Assembly: GCA_964540975.1 (NCBI GenBank)
Contig: CAZIOQ010000051.1
Span: 1-14,696 of the forward strand
Source: CAZIOQ01 sp964540975
GTDB lineage: Bacteria > Patescibacteriota > Microgenomatia > UBA12405 > UBA6130
Length of the DNA stretch: 14,696 bases
Reading direction: 5' to 3'
Shown: positions 1 to 6,020 of the stretch, in pieces
Numbering within the stretch: position 1 is the first letter of the stretch
Layout of the letters: each line of letters begins with the position of its first letter
Translations under genes and position numbers: made by a program
The notes under the pieces: model-generated
What the model was told of the DNA's origin: nothing
Database searches by the model: none
What the model saw: only the letters and a program-made list of their open reading frames with translations

Positions 1-656
1 GTAGGTCGAGGTGCAGGAGTTGGGGTTGGTGTACTAGTCGGTGGTAAAGCAATATTAACAGTGAGACTACCAACGCTTGCCAGAACATCCTGAGCTTCTA
101 AGTTTACAAGGTTAGAATCGATAGTTAAGCCCGAAGAATGAAGAAAACTGATCGTAGCCTGGCCAAGAACTTTGGCATTAAAGGTTAAGCTCACCAGGGG
201 ATCTATTATGCCTTTAAAAGCATTGGTAACAACCCCTTGTTGCCAATTAAAAGTTACTGCCCCAAATTCAATTTTGCCAGTTGAGTTAGCCTCACTGATA
301 ACTTTAGCCGTGTTAAAACTACCATCGCTCTTAACCGGAACAAAAGTTTTAAAAGAAGTGGTTGTTTGGGCTACAGGCTGAATAGAGACAAGTGAAAGCT
401 TATCCTTTGGAAATTGCAAGACAACATCAACCGCCCTAATCTCAATATCATTGGTATTAAGCTTAAGAGAAGTAGAAAAATTCTGGCCTTGTTTAACTGT
501 CATTGAAGTTTGAGGAAAAGTGAGACTAGGACCGCCAACTGCTTTTTTCTCAACTAGCTGTCTTTTCTGGACTAAAATTGAGGCAATGACTAAACCCACA
601 AGCAGAATAACTAAAGCCAGGACCGGAAACCAGAATTTTTTGGAATGCCAGCTCAC
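1..656 (-). CDS. Membrane-anchored cohesin-domain protein, C-terminus cut by window edge
   Basis: The reading frame is open from a GTG at 656 to the left edge (about 218 residues seen). Residues 9-29 form one hydrophobic segment (FWFPVLALVILLVGLVIASI) after a short basic N-terminus, so it is an N-terminal anchor or uncleaved signal. Residues about 43-200 are a beta-rich domain typical of cohesins or related bacterial Ig-like surface domains: SLTFPQTSMTVKQGQNF at the start, then VVLQFPKDKLSLV, IEFGAVTFN and VSLTFNAKV. A Pro/Thr linker (PPTSTPTPTPAPRP) follows and runs off the window, so another domain is expected beyond. Cohesins bind dockerins, and the divergent neighbour at 763 ends in a dockerin, which strengthens the call. 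No ATG is available in frame after the upstream stop. GTG was chosen because a TTGACG-18-TAAAAT promoter would start the transcript almost exactly there. The domain call rests on pattern recognition, not a profile search. Confidence 0.72.
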   Translation of the reverse strand, partial: MSWHSKKFWFPVLALVILLVGLVIASILVQKRQLVEKKAVGGPSLTFPQTSMTVKQGQNFSTSLKLNTNDIEIRAVDVVLQFPKDKLSLVSIQPVAQTTTSFKTFVPVKSDGSFNTAKVISEANSTGKIEFGAVTFNWQQGVVTNAFKGIIDPLVSLTFNAKVLGQATISFLHSSGLTIDSNLVNLEAQDVLASVGSLTVNIALPPTSTPTPTPAPRP

Positions 657-663
657 TTTTTCA

Positions 664-693
664 ATTTTAGCAGAAAGAAATCTTCTTCGTCAA
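664..693 (-). promoter_or_regulatory. Promoter of the cohesin gene, predicted leaderless
   Basis: On the minus strand, TTGACG (693-688) and TAAAAT (669-664) are separated by 18 bases, with a TG just before the -10 (TGCTAAAAT). Transcription would start near 657, at or next to the GTG at 656, so the message would have essentially no 5' untranslated region. Confidence 0.5.
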
Positions 694-713
694 ATAAGTT
701 TGTCAATCAATAA

Positions 714-736
714 TGATATAATAAAAATGATATAAT
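714..736 (+). promoter_or_regulatory. Tandem extended -10 promoter of the dockerin protein
   Basis: The nonamer TGATATAAT occurs twice, at 714-722 and 728-736, each a full extended -10 (TG-n-TATAAT). The second copy would start transcription near 743, about 20 bases before the ATG at 763. No good -35 stands at the right distance for either. The two copies are part of a short direct repeat (AATGATATAATA). Confidence 0.5.
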
Positions 737-762
737 AAAGAAGTTAATTTTAGCGGTCTATT

Positions 763-2358
763 ATGGAGAAAATCTTTTTCGTCATTCTTTTTGGTTCTAC
801 CTTTACCTTTTTTTTCTTTCTTTTCTCTTCACCTCTTTTGGCTGTCGCTGACGCTGATCCTAGTCACCCTCATAACCCCTGGGGTTATATTGATGCGGTG
901 ACAAAGGATTATATTAGAGGCTGGACTCGGGATCCTGATGATTTAGGGAGGGCAATTTATGTCCAAATCCAAATATACAGAATGAAGGTAGTAAACCAAA
1001 ATACTCCTAATCCTGTTGTCAACCCTTCTGAGAAACTTCTTGATGAAACTGTTTTAGCAAACCTGGAATACGGCGCTCCTGTTGGCGCTCATGGTTTTGT
1101 CCTGACAACTCAGGTTTTAAACAACATTCCTGATGGACTTTATGAAGTTAGGGCCATTGGGAAAAACATTGGCTTGGGCGAAGATGCTTATCTTCGCACT
1201 TCACCTTGGCGGTTTTATCAAACAAGAATGGATAACCAGCGAATTGAAATTTGGGCCCGTTACCGGGGGACAGCCATTGACCGACCGGGAAATTATGAGT
1301 CCTACCCTACGGTGATGAAAGAGGGGAATACTTATAAGATGTGGTTTGCTGGTGGTTGGGCTGGTGATGCAATTTATTACGCCACCTCTTCTGATGGTTA
1401 TAATTGGCAAGTTCAAAACGATTGGCAACCGGTTTTAACCCCAGACCGGACCGATCCTTGTGATGCCCTTGATTGTCTTCATATAGCTGATCCTTCAGTG
1501 GTCAAAGCCAGTAATAATATTTATTATATGTACTACACTGGTGCCAATGACTGCAATGTAATAAGCTGTACCCCTTTTGCCCAAGAAAGAGCAGTCAATT
1601 ATATTTTCCTAGCCATTTCTCAAGATGGGCAACAATGGGCCAAAATTCGAGATGAAACTGGAAGACCAAAACCAATCATCTCGCCCACACAAATAATTTT
1701 AAAAACTTATGGGGCCGGTCAGTCAAGTGTCCTTTTCCCCTTAAAAGAGAATAAGTTTCTTCATTTTTACAGTGATACAAGTGCGCCTGGGCCTTGTTTG
1801 GCTCAAAGTACTGATGGTGGCGTGACTTACCAAAAAATTGCCTGTCCGCTTGCGTGGGGACATTATACCTGGGATGTAAAGTATAGTAGCTTTTTGGGGC
1901 GTTATCTTGGAGCACTAGCCCACCCTGGTGACATTATTGATTCCTCAAGCGGCCAAAGAGTGGGAACTTTAAGGTTTGCTACTTCCTCAAATGGCACTTC
2001 CTGGCTACCTGGAAGTGAGTGGGGATGGGTGCATCTTACCGGCTTGGTTCCAGATAAAAAACGATGTCCTAATAACGGCGGGTTTTTGGGGGATCCTCAA
2101 GGTTTTTTTGAGGGAGGAAAGACGGTCTATTATTATGGTGCTGGTTTGGGAATGAACGAGACAGCCACCACTTGGAGCATCGACGCTGTTGACCTAGCTT
2201 TTTTTAAAACCGGTGATCTAAACAGAGATCAATATGCTAATGGCAATGACATTAAATTTCTTCTCCAAAGCCAAATCATGCCCAAAACTGATTTAGTCAA
2301 AGATGGCAAGCTTAATTCTCTTGATTTTGTCAAACTGACAAATTTACTCTACGATTAA
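763..2358 (+). CDS. Secreted five-bladed beta-propeller (GH43/GH32-like) protein with C-terminal dockerin
   Basis: 531 residues. Residues 1-31 form a signal peptide with a long Phe-rich core and a probable cleavage near AVADA. Residues about 39-155 form a beta domain (WGYIDAV, IRGWTRDPDD, GAHGFVL), a pattern seen in secreted carbohydrate-active proteins. Residues about 178-480 have the repeating blades of a GH43/GH32/GH130-like propeller: YPTVMKEGNTYKMWFAGG, IYYATSSDGYNWQ, ADPSVVKASNNIYYMYYTG, LRFATSSNGTSW and GDPQGFFEGGKTVYYYGAG. Residues 484-531 look like a type I dockerin with two calcium-loop repeats: D485-L-N-R-D-Q-Y-A-N-G-N-D496 and D510-L-V-K-D-G-K-L-N-S-L-D521. The second repeat has Val where Asp/Asn is usual. 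It is probably exported and held by the divergently encoded cohesin protein. The substrate and catalytic competence cannot be told from the sequence; it may be a binding rather than a hydrolysing propeller. Confidence 0.8.
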   Translation: MEKIFFVILFGSTFTFFFFLFSSPLLAVADADPSHPHNPWGYIDAVTKDYIRGWTRDPDDLGRAIYVQIQIYRMKVVNQNTPNPVVNPSEKLLDETVLANLEYGAPVGAHGFVLTTQVLNNIPDGLYEVRAIGKNIGLGEDAYLRTSPWRFYQTRMDNQRIEIWARYRGTAIDRPGNYESYPTVMKEGNTYKMWFAGGWAGDAIYYATSSDGYNWQVQNDWQPVLTPDRTDPCDALDCLHIADPSVVKASNNIYYMYYTGANDCNVISCTPFAQERAVNYIFLAISQDGQQWAKIRDETGRPKPIISPTQIILKTYGAGQSSVLFPLKENKFLHFYSDTSAPGPCLAQSTDGGVTYQKIACPLAWGHYTWDVKYSSFLGRYLGALAHPGDIIDSSSGQRVGTLRFATSSNGTSWLPGSEWGWVHLTGLVPDKKRCPNNGGFLGDPQGFFEGGKTVYYYGAGLGMNETATTWSIDAVDLAFFKTGDLNRDQYANGNDIKFLLQSQIMPKTDLVKDGKLNSLDFVKLTNLLYD

Positions 2359-2424
2359 GTTAGATTGGAACTTTAGCTACACTTCTTTAATCACTGCAAT
2401 ATTAATATTGGCACAGAAGAAGCA

Positions 2425-2746
2425 TTAACCGGGGCGATAGCTGCACCAAAAGCCTGTTCCTTTTTCTGTTTGCTGGTCAAAACAGATTCCCGACCAGCCA
2501 TCAGGATAATCACTTTTGGCTAAGCAAACAACTCCGGCCGGTTCGCCATGATAAACATGAACTCCAACCAGTTGGTTAGGACAATCAGGATCCCAGGCAG
2601 AATCAGCAACTGCATAGTCGTCAATTTTAATAAATTCTTCCTTGAGGATTGACTGCCTCTACCGAAAAAAGCCCGCTGAAAAGAAAGAAAAGAGAAAAGA
2701 AGAAAAACAGGCTTGATTTTTTCAGGATTAAAATAAATTTAGACAT
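2425..2746 (-). pseudogene. Small secreted Cys-containing protein, frameshifted
   Basis: From the ATG at 2746 the minus strand encodes a clear signal peptide (MSKFILILKKSSLFFFSLFF, then a core ending SVEAVNPQ). The frame closes after GRIY at a TAA. Shifting by one base at about 2640 opens a good second frame with typical secreted character: EEFIKIDDYAVADSAWDPDC, then CLAKSDYPDGWSGICFD and FWCSYRPG, ending at TAA 2425-2427. Removing one base of the GG at 2640-2641 joins the two as VNPQ-EEFIKIDDY and gives a 106-residue protein with four cysteines. I do not recognise the family. It is either a decayed gene or a sequence/assembly error. It lies tail to tail with the dockerin gene. A TATAAT overlaps the ATG itself, so the true promoter or start could differ. 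Confidence 0.6.
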
Positions 2747-2857
2747 TATAAAACAATTAAATCTTATTTTAAAAAATTAACACATTTTTTTGGTCCGGTT
2801 ATACCTGTTTGTTTTGGTCCAATAAGAAACTGATGCCGGGGATGACAAAAATGTTAG

Positions 2858-2886
2858 TTGACAATTGGCAAAAGTTCGCCGATAAT
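2858..2886 (+). promoter_or_regulatory. Consensus promoter of the GT2 gene
   Basis: TTGACA (2858-2863) and GATAAT (2881-2886) are separated by exactly 17 bases. Transcription would start near 2893, six bases before the ATG at 2899. This decides the start of the GT2 gene, because longer readings back to 2809 would begin upstream of the promoter. Confidence 0.7.
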
Positions 2887-2898
2887 TTCAAAAGAAAA

Positions 2899-3630
2899 AT
2901 GGATCAAAAAGTAAGCTGTATTATTCCGGCCCATAATGAAGCCAAAACAATTGTTGGCGTAGTCGAGGCTTGTTTAAAAACAGAAAAGATCGGCGAGGTG
3001 ATCGTGGTTAACGATGGTTCTTCTGATAAAACTTTAGACAAACTTCAGCCATTTGCTCAAAAAATAAAAATTATTAATTTGTCAGAGAACCAAGGTAAAG
3101 GTTATGCCGTTAGTATGGGAATAGAAAAAGCCAAATATCCTTTTTTGCTCTTTCTTGATGCGGATTTGCTTAATCTTTCTCCTCATCATCTTTATTCCCT
3201 GGTGAACCCGGTTTTAGAAAATAAAGCTGATGTAACCATTGGAGTTTTGGTTACTCCTTTTAATTATTATTATGCTTCTTGGCCATTTTCCGGCCAGCGA
3301 TGTTTGCGGAAAAAAGATGTTTTGAAACTTTTAAAGAAAATGAAAAAAACAAAATACGGATTAGAAGTTTTTTTAAATGAGAGATTAAAAAACAAACGGA
3401 CAATTATTATTCCTTTAATTTTTTCCCAAAACAGTCATCTGACCAAACCAAGGAAGCAAAAAGACTGGCTTTATGCTTATATCAAAGAAATTTGGGACAT
3501 TTTTCAGCAAACAATTGCAGTTAAAAGTTTAGTCTATCGGGAGCAAGTTCAAAAAGAATTTGTTAAAGCATTGTCTTTGTATTTGAAGATTAATTATCTT
3601 AAATTAAAAAAATATCTTTTAGAAGAATAA
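2899..3630 (+). CDS. GT2-family glycosyltransferase
   Basis: 243 residues from the ATG at 2899. The N-terminal half is a GT-A fold nucleotide-sugar transferase. VSCIIPAHNEAKTI (5-18) is the opening strand and helix, VVNDGSSD (36-43) binds the nucleotide, and LDADL (86-90) is the metal-binding DxD. SGQRCLRKKDVL (131-142) and YGLEVFLNERL (153-163) match the acceptor region of dolichol-phosphate-mannose-type and glucosyl-phosphoglycerate-type GT2 enzymes. The C-terminus is basic and amphipathic with no clear membrane span, so the protein is probably cytoplasmic or membrane-associated. The upstream in-frame extension to 2809 is rejected because a TTGACA-17-GATAAT promoter lies inside it. Donor and acceptor are unknown. 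A nearby sugar phosphomutase suggests a shared glycan or glycolipid pathway. Confidence 0.82.
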   Translation: MDQKVSCIIPAHNEAKTIVGVVEACLKTEKIGEVIVVNDGSSDKTLDKLQPFAQKIKIINLSENQGKGYAVSMGIEKAKYPFLLFLDADLLNLSPHHLYSLVNPVLENKADVTIGVLVTPFNYYYASWPFSGQRCLRKKDVLKLLKKMKKTKYGLEVFLNERLKNKRTIIIPLIFSQNSHLTKPRKQKDWLYAYIKEIWDIFQQTIAVKSLVYREQVQKEFVKALSLYLKINYLKLKKYLLEE

Positions 3631-3651
3631 TCTTTCTTGGTCAAAAGCTTG

Positions 3652-3740
3652 TTTCGCGCCTTGAAATAACCCTGTCGATCCTGAGAAGCCACACCCGCCA
3701 AGAACTTTCGCCCTTCTCCGGGCAAAGATGAAGCAGGCAA
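3652..3740 (+). repeat. 89-bp dispersed repeat, copy 1
   Basis: This stretch matches 5812-5900 in the same orientation with three mismatches over 89 bases, all in the first 28. The sequence can fold as RNA: CCTGT (3671-3675) pairs with GCAGG (3733-3737), and GAGAAG (3683-3688) with CTTCTC (3713-3718). In copy 2 the first arm is CCTGC, so the outer stem is kept (U-G against C-G). Alternatively, on the minus strand both copies read LPASSLPGEGRKFLAGVASQ followed by DRQGYFK. It could be a non-coding mobile unit, a structured RNA or a gene remnant. Confidence 0.7.
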
Positions 3741-3812
3741 GAAAAGACGGTTGATATCGCCTGAGGGGAAGGATGCCATTTGAACTAAGTTTTTTAATTT
3801 TTTTAAAAATAT

Positions 3813-3820
3813 GCTATATT
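3813..3820 (+). promoter_or_regulatory. Extended -10 promoter of the mutase gene
   Basis: TGCTATATT (TG-n-TATATT) with no clear -35, only an A/T-rich stretch. Transcription would start near 3827, close to the 5' arm of the leader stem. Confidence 0.4.
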
Positions 3821-3822
3821 GA

Positions 3823-3943
3823 GACTGGGATATAAATCAATGAATCAAAGCAAATTATCGACAAATTTTCGCCTATCCGACACTTTAGCAAAAGTAAATT
3901 AACAATTATGTCCCAGTCATATTCTAATTCTAAAAGATGTTAA
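3823..3943 (+). other. Structured leader of the mutase gene with two micro-ORFs
   Basis: GACTGGGATATAA (3823-3835) is complementary to TTATGTCCCAGTC (3906-3918), giving a 13-bp stem with one G-U pair. Enclosed by the stem is a 20-codon reading frame from ATG 3840 to TAA 3902, starting MNQSKLSTNF. A second frame, ATG 3908 to TAA 3943 (MSQSYSNSKRC), starts in the 3' arm and overlaps the mutase ATG by seven bases. No terminator is present. The arrangement could set translation of the mutase by coupling to the second micro-ORF. Coding status of the micro-ORFs is unproven. Confidence 0.4.
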
Positions 3944-5295
3944 GCGACTCAATCTTTCACAGCTATGATCTTCGAGGAATTTGGCCTTGCGAGTGGGATA
4001 AAAAAGGAGTGGAGCAGATCGCCAAAGCAATAGTTAAACATTTTTCTCCTAGAACAATAGCCATTGGTCGGGATATGCGGCTTTCTTCAGCGGAAATTTT
4101 TTCTGTCTTGGCAGAAAATTTTATCCAAAGTGGAGTAGAGGTTTGGGATCTGGGTTTGGTTTCGACTGATATTTCCTATTTTACCTCGGGCTTTTTAAGA
4201 CCGGATTTAACTTTAATGATCACTGCTTCTCATAATCCACCGGAATACAATGGCCTGAAAATTACTTTGCCAGGAGGCGAATCAATCTCTTTTGAAACTG
4301 GATTTGAGGCGGTTAAAAATCTGGCTCGCCAGGATTTGGTTTTGCCCAAAAAAAGAGGCAGAATAGTGAAAAAAAATCTTTATCCTCAATACATCAAAGC
4401 AGTTTTGTCAATTGCTAAGATAGCGAAAATTAAGCCTTTAAAAATTGTCGTTGATGCTGGCAATGGCATGGCCGGTAAAGTTTTTCCTCAAGTGGCAAAA
4501 CATTTGCCGATTAAGTATTATCCACTTTATTTTGAATTAGATGGTCGGTTTCCTCATCATTTAGCCAATCCTTTGTTGCCCGAAGCAGTGGCGGTTTTAA
4601 AAAAAGCAGTTATCAGCCAAAAAGCTGATTTGGGAGTTGGTTTTGACGGTGATGGTGACCGGGTGGTCCTTATTGACGAGCAAGGGGTTTTGTTTTCGGG
4701 AACAATAATCACGGCGATGTTGGCGGAAAGTATTTTAAAAGATAATCCTGGCAGGGTGGTTTGTTATAATGCAATTTGCGGTCGGGTGGTGCCAAAAATT
4801 ATCAAGGAGAATAACGGGATTCCATTAAGAACTCCGGTTGGCTATTCACTGATTAAACAAATAATGCGAGAGAAAAATGCTGTTTTCGCCGGTGAACATT
4901 CTTACCACTTTTTCTTTCCTCAGCTTTATTTTGCTGATTCTGGAATAATGGCGTTGATTAAAAGTCTCCAGTTGATTTCTCAAAGTGGTCAAAAAGCCTC
5001 GGAAATTAGGAAAAAATACGATTTGTATCCTCAATCAGGGGAAATTAATTTTCAAGTTGAAGACAAAGAAGGAATGATGAAAAAGGTCGAGAAAAAATTT
5101 TCCCAAGGAGCAGCGGCAGTTGATCATCTGGATGGAGTTTCTCTTTGGTTTACTGATTGGTGGTTTAATCTCAGACCTTCAAATACAGAACCACTGTTGC
5201 GTTTAAATATTGAGGCAGATAATGCCTGGCTCCTAGCCGAGAAAGAGAAAATCTTGCTTCAGTTTATCAGCGAAAAGGGCGGTAAAAGAATTTAA
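3937..5295 (+). CDS. Phosphomannomutase/phosphoglucomutase (alpha-D-phosphohexomutase family)
   Basis: 452 residues, normal length for the family. It interconverts hexose 6-phosphate and 1-phosphate in the cytoplasm, feeding nucleotide-sugar synthesis. All four landmark regions are visible. The N-terminus reads IFHSYDLRGIWP (6-17). The phosphoserine loop TASHNPPEYNGLKI has Ser98 as the phosphorylated residue. The Mg-binding loop is DGDGDR (237-242). The C-terminal phosphate clamp is RPSNTEPLLR (413-422). The sugar-selecting loop reads GEHSYHFFF from 319, where family members usually have GE-x-SGH; Tyr replaces the Gly, which may alter substrate choice. Mannose or glucose specificity (manB or pgm type) cannot be decided here. 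Start: ATG 3937, with no Shine-Dalgarno and overlapped by a micro-ORF. Confidence 0.92.
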   Translation: MLSDSIFHSYDLRGIWPCEWDKKGVEQIAKAIVKHFSPRTIAIGRDMRLSSAEIFSVLAENFIQSGVEVWDLGLVSTDISYFTSGFLRPDLTLMITASHNPPEYNGLKITLPGGESISFETGFEAVKNLARQDLVLPKKRGRIVKKNLYPQYIKAVLSIAKIAKIKPLKIVVDAGNGMAGKVFPQVAKHLPIKYYPLYFELDGRFPHHLANPLLPEAVAVLKKAVISQKADLGVGFDGDGDRVVLIDEQGVLFSGTIITAMLAESILKDNPGRVVCYNAICGRVVPKIIKENNGIPLRTPVGYSLIKQIMREKNAVFAGEHSYHFFFPQLYFADSGIMALIKSLQLISQSGQKASEIRKKYDLYPQSGEINFQVEDKEGMMKKVEKKFSQGAAAVDHLDGVSLWFTDWWFNLRPSNTEPLLRLNIEADNAWLLAEKEKILLQFISEKGGKRI

Positions 5296-5303
5296 TTTGC
5301 CTC

Positions 5304-5331
5304 TTGCATTTAAAGAAAATTTCATTATAAT
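5304..5331 (+). promoter_or_regulatory. Promoter of the Leu/Ile/Val leader
   Basis: TTGCAT (5304-5309), 16-base spacer, TATAAT (5326-5331). Predicted transcription start is near 5338, three bases before the leader-peptide ATG at 5341. Confidence 0.6.
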
Positions 5332-5340
5332 TTTTTAATA

Positions 5341-5412
5341 ATGAACCAGGTAGTTTCTTTTAACACCAGCCTTATTCTTATTGTTATTAATAAGAAAGGG
5401 GCTGGAGGGTAA
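5341..5412 (+). CDS. Leader peptide rich in Leu/Ile/Val codons
   Basis: A 23-residue frame, ATG 5341 to TAA 5410-5412. It opens MNQVVSFNTS. The next six codons are CTT ATT CTT ATT GTT ATT (5371-5388; Leu-Ile-Leu-Ile-Val-Ile), and NKKGAGG follows. The position a few bases after a promoter and just before an antiterminator and a terminator is that of the leader peptides of ilv/leu operons, where ribosome stalling on branched-chain codons senses tRNA charging. It would act in cis during translation; the peptide itself is unlikely to have a function. Evidence is codon content plus RNA geometry only. Confidence 0.65.
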   Translation: MNQVVSFNTSLILIVINKKGAGG

Positions 5413-5443
5413 AAACTATCTGTTTTTAAAATTCCAGACCCCT
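5366..5443 (+). promoter_or_regulatory. Attenuator: competing leader hairpin and antiterminator
   Basis: Segment 1:2 is CCAGCC (5366-5371) with GGCTGG (5400-5405), extended by TTCTTATT (5375-5382) with AATAAGAA (5389-5396). Segment 2:3 is AGGGGCTGG (5397-5405) with CCAGACCCCT (5434-5443), nine pairs around one bulged A, and it uses bases of the terminator's 5' arm. A ribosome stalled on codons 5371-5388 would block 1:2 and free 2:3 (readthrough). A ribosome reaching the stop at 5410 would cover segment 2 and leave the terminator to form. This is the classical attenuation geometry. Confidence 0.65.
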
Positions 5444-5462
5444 GAAAAATCAGGGGTTTTTT
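5438..5462 (+). terminator. Intrinsic terminator of the attenuator
   Basis: ACCCCTGA (5438-5445), loop AAAA, TCAGGGGT (5450-5457), then a run of Ts to 5462. The 8-bp stem is perfect. It lies after the leader-peptide stop and before the gene at 5497, so it acts conditionally. Confidence 0.85.
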
Positions 5463-5496
5463 AATGGTTGAGAAAAGAAAGGAGGTGTTAAGTTGA

Positions 5497-5757
5497 ATGG
5501 GCAAAGAGGCTTTTGTCAGCGATAAAGTATTAGCGGTATTTGAAGAATGTTGTAAGAATGGAGAAGATCCTCATGGCGGAATGGATCCGAGGGTGACGGA
5601 GAGCGTTCCCAATTTGTTGTATTTAAATGGTCGGTTTGTTCCTTTTGTTGGTGAGGAAGGGCCAAAGAAGCAAGCGGGCAAAAGAGCCAATTGCGGGGAG
5701 AAACCGAACCGGCCAGGGAGATTGATGCCTTTGGATGGGCGAAGCTTGGGGCAGTAG
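5497..5757 (+). CDS. Unrecognised small protein downstream of the attenuator, possibly frameshifted
   Basis: 86 residues from ATG 5497, with the strongest Shine-Dalgarno of the window (AAAGGAGGTG, 5478-5487; nine bases to the ATG). I do not recognise the family. Residues 1-53 look coherent (VSDKVLAVFEECCKNGEDPH, then VTESVPNLLYLNGRFVPFVG), with two adjacent cysteines. The remainder in this frame is rich in Lys, Arg, Gly and Pro with G/C-heavy third positions, unlike its neighbours. From about 5655 another frame reads better (GRAKEASGQKSQLRGETEPA, then EIDAFGWAKLGAVEHSSNYQ) and runs to a TGA at 5889-5891 inside the 89-bp repeat. So a frameshift near 5655 with a longer original protein of about 130 residues is possible. 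There is no signal peptide and no membrane span. Function cannot be given; its control suggests a link to branched-chain amino acids. Confidence 0.55.
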   Translation: MGKEAFVSDKVLAVFEECCKNGEDPHGGMDPRVTESVPNLLYLNGRFVPFVGEEGPKKQAGKRANCGEKPNRPGRLMPLDGRSLGQ

Positions 5758-5811
5758 AGCACTCCAGTAATTATCAGGCCAGGATTAAAGAGATTAATTT
5801 AAGAGATTTTA

Positions 5812-5900
5812 TTTCGCACCTTAAAATAACCCTGCCGATCCTGAGAAGCCACACCCGCCAAGAACTTTCGCCCTTCTCCGGGCAAAGATGAAGCAGGCAA
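5812..5900 (+). repeat. 89-bp dispersed repeat, copy 2
   Basis: Same orientation as 3652-3740, three mismatches (G/A, G/A, T/C), all transitions in the 5' third; the final 61 bases are identical. The outer stem is CCTGC with GCAGG and the inner stem GAGAAG with CTTCTC. It lies after the small gene at 5497 and before the ileS 3' end. If the shifted reading of that small gene is right, the repeat supplies its last codons. Confidence 0.7.
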
Positions 5901-6020
5901 AAAGGCTGATTACCAGTTTGTAAAGCTAAAACGATCCCGGATCGTAAAGCTGGCTCTTCCAAGGACAGAGAGGCTTTATGGCCAATAGCAATCCTTAGAG
6001 AAATTGCTACCCGGGGAAGG
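5901..6020. other. Intergenic stretch with two hairpins before the ileS 3' end
   Basis: ACGATC-CCG-GATCGT (5931-5945) and TAGCAAT (5986-5992) with ATTGCTA (6003-6009). Neither has a following T run on either strand, so neither is a convincing terminator for ileS, which ends at 6021. A plus-strand open frame here (KADYQFVKLKRSRIVKLALP and on) has a protein-like composition but no start of its own, so it is not called a gene. Confidence 0.4.

Noticed and set aside
172..735. Plus-strand frames of 69 and 71 residues
   Set aside because: They are antisense to the cohesin gene, which has a continuous, domain-like frame over the same bases.
2397..2410. CAATATTAATATTG as a terminator
   Set aside because: A perfect 14-base palindrome, but it is all A/T-rich with no loop and no T run.
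2809..2898. 30-residue N-terminal extension of the GT2 protein
   Set aside because: A consensus promoter (2858-2886) lies inside it, and the family fold starts right after the Met at 2899.
3594..3779. 61-residue minus-strand gene over repeat copy 1
   Set aside because: It overlaps the GT2 3' end and has no start signal; at copy 2 the same frame is closed upstream by a TAA. Kept only as a hypothesis for the repeat.
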